This document shows, one piece after another, positions 6,549 through 13,582 of a DNA stretch of 64,000 nucleotides. A program made the position numbers and the translations under genes. The DNA lies in the IMG/VR virus record IMGVR_UViG_3300032286_000710, positions 1-64,000 of that record, one strand, 5' to 3'. Numbering within the stretch: position 1 is the first letter of the stretch; each line of letters begins with the position of its first letter. The notes below the pieces were generated by a model that was not told the origin of the DNA, ran no database searches, and saw only the letters and a list, made by a program, of their open reading frames with translations. The stretch comes from a virus.

Positions 6549-6837
6549 AAGTTATATGCAAGGTTCAGACCTTTTACTAATAATTTTACCAATTTTTTTG
6601 GTACTATTCGGTGTATTTATTCTGAATCCACTTCATAAAAATAATATATCACAACCATTGTGTCAACAATATACCTTAAAACAATCTGATCAGGTATGGT
6701 TTTATAAGCCAGACGAGATTTGCTGGACAAAAGGAGAGGTATTATATTTATGGGGCTATCATCCAGTAGTTTATTGTAAACAACTGAATAAAACTTTTAA
6801 TTTTCATGAAATAGAATGGACAATAGGAAATGATTGA
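6526..6837 (+). CDS. Small membrane-anchored protein, 103 aa
   Basis: I place the start at ATG 6526 (alternative ATG 6556); an earlier start would only read through the preceding gene. After a basic N-terminus comes one hydrophobic span (LLLIILPIFLVLFGVFIL), then a soluble domain with C-x-Q, C-W and C-K cysteines. The basic N-terminus suggests the domain lies outside the cytoplasm. The next gene is also membrane-anchored. Confidence 0.5.
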   Translation: MNPHRKYKSYMQGSDLLLIILPIFLVLFGVFILNPLHKNNISQPLCQQYTLKQSDQVWFYKPDEICWTKGEVLYLWGYHPVVYCKQLNKTFNFHEIEWTIGND

Positions 6838-7759
6838 ACACGAAAAAGATCTAGTAGGTTTGTTTTATATCACAATAGTTATTTTTGCTGTTGCTTTAAT
6901 CGGAGTATTCTGTTTAAATAGTATCTATAAAAAGAATACGGATAAAGTACCCCAAAACAAACCAATTGATAGACAAACTATAAGTACCGATAATATTACT
7001 GGTAATGTTGAAAGTATTCATCCTTGGGGACGAACAGAAATTGTTCCCATGAAAAGTATAGAGTTAGAATATTTTGAATATTGCGAACAATGGGTTATGT
7101 ATGGTGATGTTGTTCAGCCAGTTGGCCGCAAAGGTTATTTCATGCCGGTAATGAGAGGCAACCTTGATTTTAATGTTAGAGATCTTACCCAAACTTGGGT
7201 TGAACATAAAATTCTTGCAACTGGCCCAGAAAAAACAGCAGAAACTTATGAAGATTTTAGAGTAGCAAATATTAGAGCAGAAAAAGGAAAAATTATTGAT
7301 ATAAACTACTCTCATTATAGGTTGTTGTCAGATAATACTTGGAGTATAATAGCATCATGGAAAGCAATAGTTAATCCAGACGTTCCTGACCCTGTTCCAG
7401 AAAATGTACAGAAAGAATCAGAACATCCAGTAATAGTTTGTTCATCTTGTAAAGGTAAGGGAGAAAAACTTACCGACGTTAATAAATTAATGATGGATGC
7501 GTCACTGGCTATATTTTTTAATCATCATCTGATGGTTGACAAATGTGAAAAGTGTGTTAAACTACCTAACGGCGACGGTTATAACTACTGCGACGTTGTA
7601 AATGAGCGTTACCAGACTTTACTTAAAGAATATGGTGATGCTGGGCCGAAAATAGATATGGCAGCGTGTGAACAATGTATGGGCATGGGAACTTTTAGTA
7701 GCCAAGATGCAACTACCGGAAAGTGGCTAACTCAGGAAGAATATGATGAAAAAAATTAA
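6830..7759 (+). CDS. Membrane-anchored protein with DnaJ-type zinc-finger motifs, 309 aa
   Basis: Residues 10-32 form a single N-terminal membrane span. A beta-rich domain follows (about 60-190), then a cysteine region with CSSCKGKG (about 206), CEKC (about 238) and CEQCMGMG (about 281). CxxCxGxG is the signature of the DnaJ central zinc domain, which binds unfolded protein, but no J-domain (HPD) is present. It may be a membrane-tethered chaperone-like or assembly factor, or a plain zinc scaffold. The start overlaps the previous gene by 8 nt. Confidence 0.55.
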   Translation: MIEHEKDLVGLFYITIVIFAVALIGVFCLNSIYKKNTDKVPQNKPIDRQTISTDNITGNVESIHPWGRTEIVPMKSIELEYFEYCEQWVMYGDVVQPVGRKGYFMPVMRGNLDFNVRDLTQTWVEHKILATGPEKTAETYEDFRVANIRAEKGKIIDINYSHYRLLSDNTWSIIASWKAIVNPDVPDPVPENVQKESEHPVIVCSSCKGKGEKLTDVNKLMMDASLAIFFNHHLMVDKCEKCVKLPNGDGYNYCDVVNERYQTLLKEYGDAGPKIDMAACEQCMGMGTFSSQDATTGKWLTQEEYDEKN

Positions 7760-8096
7760 AAGAAAACAAACAAAAGAGTCAATAACCTCTGTGAGTCCTT
7801 GGGATTTGTCTGGCAGTCCAGAGGATATTTGTAAAGAATTGAGAACAACTCAAGACGCTTATCTGAAAGATCGAAATGATGTTATTGAATCATATTGGTC
7901 TTGGGAAAGTACTCCTTATAGTGATCATGGATCATTTGAACTGGTCATTACTAGACTAGAAAACGATAAAGAGTATAATGCTAGAGTTAAAGAGTTAATG
8001 AAAATTAAGGAAAAGAAGAAGGCCGATAAACAAAAGCAAGATGAATATGAACTACAGGAATATTTGAAACTAAAAAATAAATTTGATAAGGAATAA
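7743..8096 (+). CDS. Hypothetical coiled-coil protein, 117 aa
   Basis: Basic N-terminus (KKIKRKQTK), a middle with a SPWDLSGSPEDIC segment, and a long charged C-terminal coiled coil (residues 85-117, KEKKKADKQKQDEYELQEYL). Two consecutive ATGs start the gene inside the end of the previous one. Function unknown. Confidence 0.55.
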   Translation: MMKKIKRKQTKESITSVSPWDLSGSPEDICKELRTTQDAYLKDRNDVIESYWSWESTPYSDHGSFELVITRLENDKEYNARVKELMKIKEKKKADKQKQDEYELQEYLKLKNKFDKE

Positions 8097-8097
8097 T

Positions 8098-8262
8098 ATG
8101 AACTGGGAATGTAATCGTTGTGGCTATAGAGTTCAACCTGTTAAAGAGGTCGAACCTGATGGAATGGCTTGGCCTGCTGGTCGGGCTTGCTCTAGATGTC
8201 TGGGCGAAATGGTATATCGCCCAATTTATAAAGGTTTGGAGGTTTATCTTAAAATGTATTAA
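8098..8262 (+). CDS. Zinc-ribbon miniprotein, 54 aa
   Basis: AAGGA stands 6 nt before ATG. CNRCG near the start and CSRC 25 residues later form a two-knuckle zinc ribbon of rubredoxin/FmdB type. The frame continues without another stop for 82 codons after its TAA 8260-8262, merging with the next gene, which suggests that the two were once one protein. Confidence 0.6.
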   Translation: MNWECNRCGYRVQPVKEVEPDGMAWPAGRACSRCLGEMVYRPIYKGLEVYLKMY

Positions 8263-8340
8263 ACAATATCGGATTTAGGTAAAAAAAGTGGATGGAACGC
8301 TAGAGTATTTCAGTGGGAAGATTCTGATGAAGTAAGGCGT

Positions 8341-8508
8341 ATGCTTCCAAATCCACAGGATCATTCAAAATGGTACTATGTAGATTTTTACATGACGAAT
8401 GATTATACTAACGGCACTCGTATAGAAGGAACAAAAGAAGATCTACAAAGAATAGTAGACATGTTAAATATTGCAATTTATCAAATGCCTGTTGATATTG
8501 AAAAGTAA
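8341..8508 (+). CDS. Hypothetical protein or detached 3' part of the zinc-ribbon gene, 55 aa
   Basis: The frame is open from 8263, immediately after the TAA of the previous gene and in the same frame, but the first ATG is at 8341 and has only AAGG with a 3-nt gap. The 26 codons before it read like protein (SGWNARVFQWEDSDEV). The C-terminus has the helix KEDLQRIVDMLNIAIYQ. It may start at an unusual codon or be a remnant of a longer reading frame. Confidence 0.35.
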   Translation: MLPNPQDHSKWYYVDFYMTNDYTNGTRIEGTKEDLQRIVDMLNIAIYQMPVDIEK

Positions 8509-8524
8509 CTAAAGGAGAATAAAC

Positions 8525-8767
8525 ATGAATAGTTTTTGGAAAGGTTTCTGTAACTTATTTGGTTGTTTTAGTCCTAAAACGCTAGACGAAAGCATGGAGG
8601 ATTTATATTCACGAATGGGATGGGGACAATATCACAATCCTTGTGAATCTTATAATACTGCTGTTGATATTAACAGAGCATTAGAAGAGCAAACATTTTC
8701 TAATATGATTAAAGATCCATCAAGACCAAGAATTAATCAGTGCTATAATAGACAAAGATACAAATGA
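8525..8767 (+). CDS. Hypothetical protein, 80 aa
   Basis: AAAGGAG precedes ATG by 8 nt. The N-terminus is aromatic and Cys-containing (FWKGFCNLFGCF). The rest is polar. No family is recognised. The stop overlaps the next start (ATGA). Confidence 0.6.
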   Translation: MNSFWKGFCNLFGCFSPKTLDESMEDLYSRMGWGQYHNPCESYNTAVDINRALEEQTFSNMIKDPSRPRINQCYNRQRYK

Positions 8768-9045
8768 AAACCTATAAGAAAAAAACAGTTAAAGTTCTTG
8801 ATAAGATTCATTGTGATTGCTGTGGAGAAAATTGCTCCAAAAATATAGACCATGAATATGCTGAACTAAGTGCTACTTGGGGCTATTGTTCCAATCAAGA
8901 TGGTACTCAATATGATATTCAAATTTGTGAAACTTGTTTCACTGAAGTATTAGATTACATTAAAGACAAACGACGAAAAGTTTTGGGGGCATTCAATTAC
9001 CCATATGATCATGATCCTTTAAATGGAAAGACATATTTCCCATGA
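8764..9045 (+). CDS. Zinc-ribbon protein, 93 aa
   Basis: CDCCGENC (about residues 18-25) and CETC (about 59) form a zinc-ribbon around a central strand region with a YCSNQDGTQYD turn. It looks like the small phage ribbon proteins that contact nucleic acid or serve as adaptors. The C-terminus is an extended PYDHDPLNGK tail. Function unknown. Confidence 0.6.
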   Translation: MKTYKKKTVKVLDKIHCDCCGENCSKNIDHEYAELSATWGYCSNQDGTQYDIQICETCFTEVLDYIKDKRRKVLGAFNYPYDHDPLNGKTYFP

Positions 9046-9290
9046 ATGATTTTTCATACACAACCGCATTAACAATCTTTATCACTTATGTTGCAATTGA
9101 TATGTTATACGCTTGGTACATTATGAGCGTTAACAAAAAACGGGCCTTTACAGCAGCAGTCCTCACTAGTATAATCTACAGTCTACTGGCGTTTGGCGTG
9201 GTATCATATAGTAAGAACATTTACTACTTAATTCCACTAGCGTCTGGGGCATTTCTTGGTACATATTTAATGGTTAAATTTAAGGAATAA
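9042..9290 (+). CDS. Three-span membrane protein, 82 aa
   Basis: Three hydrophobic segments (about residues 5-28, 36-56 and 60-78) with KKR between the first two. Such three-span phage proteins of 80-90 aa are common and usually unassigned; a holin-like or transporter-like role is possible but it is far from the lysis genes here. Confidence 0.6.
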   Translation: MNDFSYTTALTIFITYVAIDMLYAWYIMSVNKKRAFTAAVLTSIIYSLLAFGVVSYSKNIYYLIPLASGAFLGTYLMVKFKE

Positions 9291-9291
9291 C

Positions 9292-9513
9292 ATGAAAGCC
9301 ACATTTGAATTCGACTTTCCAGAAGATGAGCGTGAATATGAGGTAATGAATCAAGCCCATAAAATGCAAAAAATGTTATGGGGATTTAGTCAACAATTAC
9401 GAGAGTGGGAAAAATATGGTCATCAGTTTAATAGTGCTGATAATGCTGTATATAGTATAAGAGAAGAATTTTACAAAATGCTCAACAACTATGAAGTGAA
9501 TATTGATCTATAA
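9292..9513 (+). CDS. Conserved small phage protein (KATFEF family), 73 aa
   Basis: The opening KATFEFDFPEDEREYE, then a helix with KMQKMLWGFSQQLREWEKYG and the ending FYKMLNNYEVNIDL, is the pattern of a short protein found in many tailed phages ('fdlPedeeef..a'). No function is assigned to that family. It overlaps the next gene by 1 nt. Confidence 0.65.
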   Translation: MKATFEFDFPEDEREYEVMNQAHKMQKMLWGFSQQLREWEKYGHQFNSADNAVYSIREEFYKMLNNYEVNIDL

Positions 9514-10244
9514 TGTTTAAACTAAAGAAAAGAAGTCGAATCAATTACTGGAGTTGTTCAAAGTTCGCTAATCTTATTAGAGGCGACGAAAAACCTTTTG
9601 CTTTGCCTTGGGATGAATGGGAAACTTGGCGACAAACATCAGCAAAGAACCATCCTTATCGTTATTGGGTGGCTGAAGAAGTTTTAGACTTTTTGCAGGA
9701 TATTGTGCATCTTCCTATGGATATTTACTATACCATAGAAGTTTATGTTCGTAACAGATATATTGACAAACTTCATTATTTGCGAACAGGATTAAAGCCG
9801 GGTGAATATTATGATCCTGACTATCGTATTCTTCATGGGTTGTTCAATGAGTTGGTTATTTTTGTTGAGAGCGAACAGGCTCATTTGATGAAAGCATATC
9901 CAGAACGAAAATATAAGTTCGTTAAAGGACGATGCAAACAAGCGGGTTTGGATTATCTAAACTGGGCAGTTCAATTAAAATTGAATGAAGATTATGGTTT
10001 CAGTCCAGATGATGAAGATTATAATAAGCCAACAGCACAGGCTATAGACTCTCAGAAGATTTTGAGACTTTACAATTGGTGGTTGGATAGAGATTATAGA
10101 GTTGATCCTCATGATCTTTTCAACAAAGAAAAAGACGGAAAATATTATTATCGTAAGATTGGTGAGATGGAGGACAATTACGATAAAGAAGATACTGAGA
10201 AATTAATTGAACTAATCAAGATTAGGAGTTCATTGTGGACATGA
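9513..10244 (+). CDS. Conserved phage protein of unknown function, 243 aa
   Basis: A soluble Trp/Tyr-rich helical protein. LKPGEYYDPDYRILHGLFNE and the following ELVIFVESEQAH form a helix pair I associate with uncharacterised tailed-phage proteins. Acidic C-terminus. The context is the small-gene run; it shows no catalytic motif. Confidence 0.6.
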   Translation: MFKLKKRSRINYWSCSKFANLIRGDEKPFALPWDEWETWRQTSAKNHPYRYWVAEEVLDFLQDIVHLPMDIYYTIEVYVRNRYIDKLHYLRTGLKPGEYYDPDYRILHGLFNELVIFVESEQAHLMKAYPERKYKFVKGRCKQAGLDYLNWAVQLKLNEDYGFSPDDEDYNKPTAQAIDSQKILRLYNWWLDRDYRVDPHDLFNKEKDGKYYYRKIGEMEDNYDKEDTEKLIELIKIRSSLWT

Positions 10245-10744
10245 AAAAATATTCCACTTCGCCAGAACGAGGAAGTTTTTATCGCAAACACTGGTTGGAA
10301 CAATTAGAACAAATGAAAACTCCTCAAGACGTTTATGAAGGAATGATGAAAATACTTGATGAAGACGATAAAAGAGAAGAAGATGAAGATAAAACTTTTA
10401 ATTTAGGATATGATCTTCGCTCAAATGAAAGAATGTTATCAAAAGCCCGTAATAGCGAAGTTTATTGTGAACAATTATACGCCGCTCTTTGTAATAATCA
10501 ATTCTTTTATGGAGACAAAGAATGGACTTGTACCTGGAGATTTGCTGGCGGTATAATCTCTGACATGATACAAAAAGGGGACTATATTGATTGGTATTGC
10601 AGCGGAAACGAAGGTTTTGTTACTGATGAAATTAAATTAGATTTGATGATGATGGGATGGATTGTAAAACCTTATGATGTTAAACAAAAAAGATTAGAAG
10701 CATTAGAAAAATTAAGTGACCTCGACGAAGAATTAGGATTATAA
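10235..10744 (+). CDS. Hypothetical protein, 169 aa, probable GTG start
   Basis: AGGAG at 10222-10226 is spaced 8 nt from GTG 10235 but 14 nt from ATG 10241, so GTG is the better start. The chain is charged and helical, with a YCEQLYAALCNNQF centre followed by a GGIISDM(x5)DYIDWYCSG stretch. The C-terminus is a helix rich in Leu and Glu. No family recognised. Confidence 0.6.
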   Translation: MDMKKYSTSPERGSFYRKHWLEQLEQMKTPQDVYEGMMKILDEDDKREEDEDKTFNLGYDLRSNERMLSKARNSEVYCEQLYAALCNNQFFYGDKEWTCTWRFAGGIISDMIQKGDYIDWYCSGNEGFVTDEIKLDLMMMGWIVKPYDVKQKRLEALEKLSDLDEELGL

Positions 10745-10759
10745 TACTGGAGAAGAAAT

Positions 10760-10993
10760 ATGAAAAAGAAAATTACTAAAAAGAAAAAGCCCGTCAAGCA
10801 AAAGATTGATGTGGTATTAGAGTCATTAGTTAATCTTGAAAGAAAAGTCAAGGAACTAATAGGTAAAGTAGAAAGTTTGCATAAGCAAAGGTATTATTAT
10901 CCATACAACGCCGAACCCAAAAAATATTGGCCGGGTGATTACCCAAAATATAAAGATGTAACATGGGATGCTATTGACAAAGGTTTACAATAG
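10760..10993 (+). CDS. Basic coiled-coil protein, 77 aa
   Basis: Very lysine-rich N-terminus (12 Lys in the first 16 residues), then a heptad helix (ESLVNLERKVKELIGKVESL), then a Tyr/Pro tail. Could bind nucleic acid or oligomerise; no function is known. GGAG lies 12 nt before ATG. The 97 nt after it contain no supported gene, only a 13-codon frame at 11039. Confidence 0.55.
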   Translation: MKKKITKKKKPVKQKIDVVLESLVNLERKVKELIGKVESLHKQRYYYPYNAEPKKYWPGDYPKYKDVTWDAIDKGLQ

Positions 10994-11090
10994 TGAATAT
11001 TGAGCTAATACAAAATGGAATCCACCAGAGTATAACTAATGACTAACTTAACAACTGAACAAAAGTTTGCTATTTTTTAGAAAATAAATC

Positions 11091-11321
11091 ATGAAAATAA
11101 TTAGTGAAAGAAGGTCTACTATTGATGGGAACATATTGTTATCTTGTATAATAGAATACCGAAATAGAAAATTCAAAATTAGTGAGTGTTCACCTACAAA
11201 ATTATACATATGGTCAGGATTTAATGGTTGGTTGTTTATAGATAATGGATATCCAAAACATACTACTCAAGAAAGTATAGATCAATTTTTAGATATTATG
11301 AGAGCTTATACTGATGAATAA
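11091..11321 (+). CDS. Hypothetical protein, 76 aa
   Basis: A small alpha/beta protein: strands KIISERR, LLSCIIEYRNRKFKISE and LYIWSGF...LFID, then an amphipathic C-terminal helix (ESIDQFLDIMRAY). There is no good Shine-Dalgarno. It overlaps the next gene by 8 nt. Confidence 0.55.
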   Translation: MKIISERRSTIDGNILLSCIIEYRNRKFKISECSPTKLYIWSGFNGWLFIDNGYPKHTTQESIDQFLDIMRAYTDE

Positions 11322-11511
11322 ATCAATAACTGAACCAGAATTAAAAGATCGTCTACGACAAATTGTACAACATGAATTTATTGAAGAATGGTTAGATACT
11401 CCTAATAAAGCTTTTGGAAATAAAACACCACGCCAATTAATTATAGATCAGAATACATTAGAAATTGAACGTATGTTATATGTTATGGAAACCGGAGAAC
11501 CACTTTTATGA
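11314..11511 (+). CDS. MbcA/ParS/Xre toxin-binding-like domain protein, 65 aa
   Basis: Residues 25-63 read WLDTPNKAFGNKTPRQLI...EIERMLYVMETGEPL, matching the short antitoxin C-terminal domain (DUF2384 type; 'W..tpn.al.g.tP.eli...g...v...L..i..G'). There is no N-terminal Xre helix-turn-helix and no toxin gene beside it. A solitary phage copy could neutralise a host RES/ParT-type toxin. That is inference; the domain match is by pattern only. Confidence 0.5.
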   Translation: MNKSITEPELKDRLRQIVQHEFIEEWLDTPNKAFGNKTPRQLIIDQNTLEIERMLYVMETGEPLL

Positions 11512-11655
11512 ACATTGATATTAACAAAAATGAAGCATGGAAGATACTGGATGCTCTAGCGTCCTATAAAAAAGACTACGCATTAAGTGGGGCGGTTGTT
11601 AAAACAATTGACAGTGCTATTAAGAAACTAAGGGATTTTGTAAATGAAAATTAAT
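11509..11655 (+). CDS. Small 'ILDxL' family protein, 48 aa
   Basis: A short frame coupled to both neighbours by overlap (ATGA upstream, 12 nt downstream). It begins MNIDINKNEAWKILDALASY and ends with the helix AIKKLRDFVNE, matching the N-terminal pattern of the products at 305 and 2310 in a shorter form. Function unknown. Confidence 0.6.
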
Positions 11656-11853
11656 AATAAGACTCATATAACTATGAGCGATGAAGATGTTAAAGATGCT
11701 ATTATAAAGTATCTTTATCAGAATCAGGGGTTGAGTGGTATTTTTGATGTGAAATTTAAGGTTGTGAACAAACCTATTGGTCTAAATACAAGAGATAATA
11801 TGGATCACTGGGTATTTGATGGGGCAGAGATTGAGGTTGATTTAAATGAATGA
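11644..11853 (+). CDS. Conserved small phage protein, 69 aa
   Basis: An opening helix-forming segment (SDEDVKDAIIKYLYQNQGL) followed by two strands (FDVKFKVV and AEIEVDL). This DEV-A-I-x-x-Y-L layout is seen in short early phage proteins without assigned function. Overlaps its neighbours on both sides. Confidence 0.6.
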   Translation: MKINNKTHITMSDEDVKDAIIKYLYQNQGLSGIFDVKFKVVNKPIGLNTRDNMDHWVFDGAEIEVDLNE

Positions 11854-11938
11854 ACCAACTGCTTGGACAATATTGGGCATAGTATATATTATATGTGCAA
11901 TAGTCACGGTAATAATCTGTCAAATTGAGAAAAGATGA
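11846..11938 (+). CDS. Single-span membrane microprotein, 30 aa
   Basis: ATG inside the end of the previous gene and a stop that overlaps the next start (ATGA) make translation likely. Residues 7-25 are one hydrophobic span (ILGIVYIICAIVTVIIC), followed by a charged end QIEKR. Too short for family assignment. Confidence 0.5.
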   Translation: MNEPTAWTILGIVYIICAIVTVIICQIEKR

Positions 11939-12123
11939 TTTGCTTTAAAATAAATCCAGAACTTACATGCGAAAAGGTATGTAATGCTCTGAAAAAATTG
12001 TTGGATGGTGGCAATCACCAAGGAGATACATTCTTGGTAATCACCATAAAAAAAGTAGAACAAACAAATGATGATTTAATACCCAAGCTTACACATGAGG
12101 TTGATGTTAATAATATTGATTAA
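11935..12123 (+). CDS. Hypothetical protein, 62 aa
   Basis: A small alpha/beta protein with CEKVCNALKKLL as first helix and FLVITIKKVEQ as strand. It is the last gene of the run before an intergenic segment carrying a GTGTATATAT motif. Function unknown. Confidence 0.55.
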   Translation: MICFKINPELTCEKVCNALKKLLDGGNHQGDTFLVITIKKVEQTNDDLIPKLTHEVDVNNID

Positions 12124-12130
12124 TTAAAAA

Positions 12131-12140
12131 GTGTATATAT
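12131..12140 (+). promoter_or_regulatory. Candidate late-type promoter motif GTGTATATAT
   Basis: The motif lies in the 60-nt gap before the thioredoxin and tmRNA genes. The same GTGTATA-W-W string lies in the gaps before 12933, 15362 and 29513 and, on the - strand, before 16832. No matching -35 box is seen, so it is unlike the sigma70-type promoters of this genome. Confidence 0.4.
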
Positions 12141-12183
12141 ATTCAAGGTAGAATATATTATTTACCAACTGGAGGGTTATAGC

Positions 12184-12525
12184 ATGAGAAATACACTAGT
12201 GTCTGTCCTTTTGATTTCGTGTTTAATATCTATCGCTTCTGCTTTTGCTTTTGAGAATAAAAACGAAAAAATTCTAATCATATTTTCCGCTGATTGGTGC
12301 AAATACTGTCATATAGCTAAGAATGACATGAAAAATGACCCACAATTATCAGAGATTGTAAAAAATTATACCATCGTAGACGTAGATTTTGATGTTGACA
12401 AAGACATAGTTGAAGGCTACAATATAAAAACGATCCCTGCCTTTGTTGTTTTTGAAAACGGCAAAGAAAAGGGAAGAAAGATTGGCTATAGTGGGCCAAG
12501 TAGTTTAATAAACTTTTTAAAATAA
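12184..12525 (+). CDS. Exported thioredoxin-like protein, 113 aa
   Basis: Residues 1-20 form a Sec signal peptide ending ASA. The mature part is a small thioredoxin fold with active site WCKYC (38-42) and cis-proline loop TIPAF (Pro85). Thioredoxins with a signal peptide act in the periplasm on disulfides; CKYC is not the cytosolic CGPC, so reductase, isomerase or a DsbE-like role cannot be separated. GGAGG lies 9 nt before ATG. The tmRNA begins on the base after its stop codon, so the two are likely co-transcribed. Confidence 0.8.
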   Translation: MRNTLVSVLLISCLISIASAFAFENKNEKILIIFSADWCKYCHIAKNDMKNDPQLSEIVKNYTIVDVDFDVDKDIVEGYNIKTIPAFVVFENGKEKGRKIGYSGPSSLINFLK

Positions 12526-12878
12526 GGGGGCGAAAGGTATCGACAGGTAAACGGATATATAGATGGCATCCACTGGTTAATCGACCGGCCAGTATAAAAG
12601 TCGATTAAAATGTTAGTTGGCGAAACTCGTTTCGCTCTCGCTGCCTGACCTAGTTAGGCAAGAGTGCGGTGGCATGAACCGTATTGCCCAATCATGCTGA
12701 CTCCGATAATCGGATATGGTATCCTCACCAAACATAAATGGGGATGATGATTGTACTCAATCTGACACAGATAATTCTGTTAGTTTTGTTAGCTGTGCGA
12801 TAACAACTAACTAAGGATGTAGATGTTTATATTGGTGTATACTCTGGACGCGGCTTTCGAATGCCGCCGCCTCCACCA
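12526..12878 (+). ncRNA. ssrA: tmRNA (transfer-messenger RNA)
   Basis: The RNA frees ribosomes stalled on broken mRNAs and tags the product for proteolysis. The 5' GGGGGCG pairs perfectly over 7 bp with CGCCTCC (12868-12874), followed by ACCA. The T-arm stem GCGGC/GCCGC (12850-12867) encloses TTTCGAAT. TTAGTT just before the reading frame matches the usual TAGTC context of the resume codon; from GGC 12619 the frame reads GETRFALAA and stops at TGA 12646-12648. G-E-T...ALAA resembles tags known from Bacteroidetes but does not prove the host. CCA is encoded. No smpB is seen, so host SmpB would be needed. Confidence 0.93.
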
Positions 12879-12889
12879 TATTATCGTGC

Positions 12890-12926
12890 GCCTCCACCAC
12901 TTTTTTGTGTATAATGTAGTGGAGGC
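12890..12926 (+). promoter_or_regulatory. Hairpin masking the ribosome site of the HNH gene
   Basis: GCCTCCACCAC (12890-12900) pairs with GTAGTGGAGGC (12916-12926) with one mismatch; the loop holds T6 and GTGTATAAT. The right arm contains the only Shine-Dalgarno (GGAGG 12921-12925) for ATG 12933. The left arm is a second copy of the tmRNA 3' end: CGCCTCCACCA occurs at 12868-12878 and at 12889-12899. Confidence 0.65.
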
Positions 12927-12932
12927 AAAATT

Positions 12933-13478
12933 ATGAAAACAACAGAAATAACCTGTGCAGAATGTGGAATAAAAAGCTCTAAAAAAAAAGCAGAAATAGA
13001 TAGACAAATAAAAAAAGGAAAAACTGTTTTTTATTGCAGTATTAGCTGTGCTTCTAAAAATTCATGTTCACACTTAGCAAAATATCACGGATCATACAAT
13101 CAAAATTTAGTATCAAATAATAGATTAGATGAGTTTACGTCGTTTAAATGGTATATCAAAGCCGTTCGGAAAAATTCAAAAAGTAGAAAGCACGAATATA
13201 ATATTGATTGTAAGTACTTAAAAAAGTTATGGGAAGAACAAAATGGAACTTGTCCATTTACAAATAAAAAATTAACATTGAGAACTCATTCAAATAATGA
13301 TATCAAAAAATATCCATATCAAGCATCATTAGATAGAATAGATAGCTCTATTGGATATATTGAAAGTAATGTAAGATTCGTTGCTTTGATATATAACTAT
13401 GCTAAGAATACATTTTCTGACGATGATGTAATAAATTTTTGTAAGAATGTATGCGACAGACTTGACAATAGCAACTAG
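12933..13478 (+). CDS. Free-standing HNH endonuclease with N-terminal zinc knuckle, 181 aa
   Basis: N-terminal cysteines CAEC (8-11) and C35/C39 form a zinc knuckle. The C-terminal half carries the pattern CPFT...ASLDRIDSS.GYIESNVRFV, typical of HNH-type phage homing nucleases in which the acidic-R-I-D segment replaces the usual H-N of the metal loop. It sits between tmRNA and tRNA-Ser, a usual place for mobile DNA. Translation is probably restrained by the hairpin over its ribosome site. The tRNA promoter overlaps its last codons. Confidence 0.7.
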   Translation: MKTTEITCAECGIKSSKKKAEIDRQIKKGKTVFYCSISCASKNSCSHLAKYHGSYNQNLVSNNRLDEFTSFKWYIKAVRKNSKSRKHEYNIDCKYLKKLWEEQNGTCPFTNKKLTLRTHSNNDIKKYPYQASLDRIDSSIGYIESNVRFVALIYNYAKNTFSDDDVINFCKNVCDRLDNSN

Positions 13479-13490
13479 TAGTGATACAAT
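13462..13490 (+). promoter_or_regulatory. Sigma70-like promoter of tRNA-Ser
   Basis: TTGACA (13462-13467), a 17-bp spacer, then TACAAT (13485-13490). The expected start is at or next to the first tRNA base (13496). The -35 lies within the last codons of the HNH gene. Confidence 0.8.
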
Positions 13491-13495
13491 TCTTA

Positions 13496-13582
13496 GGAAG
13501 AATGGCAGAGTGGACTAATGCATCTGATTACTAATCAGAAGAAGCTTAAAAACTTCCGTGGGTTCGAATCCTACTTCTTCCG
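13496..13582 (+). tRNA. tRNA-Ser, anticodon ACT
   Basis: Acceptor GGAAGAA/TTCTTCC (13496-13502 with 13575-13581), discriminator G, anticodon stem TCTGA/TCAGA with loop TTACTAA (13528-13534), T-arm GTGGG-TTCGAAT-CCTAC, and a long variable arm (GAAG...CTTC) that makes it class II. Anticodon 13530-13532 is ACT, which would read the serine codon AGT. CCA is not encoded. Bacteria normally use GCT for AGY serine codons, so A at position 34 is unusual. Confidence 0.88.

Noticed and set aside
10994-11090. 13-codon frame MTNLTTEQKFAIF at 11039
   Set aside because: No ribosome site and too short; at most a fragment. The gap holds nothing else recognisable.
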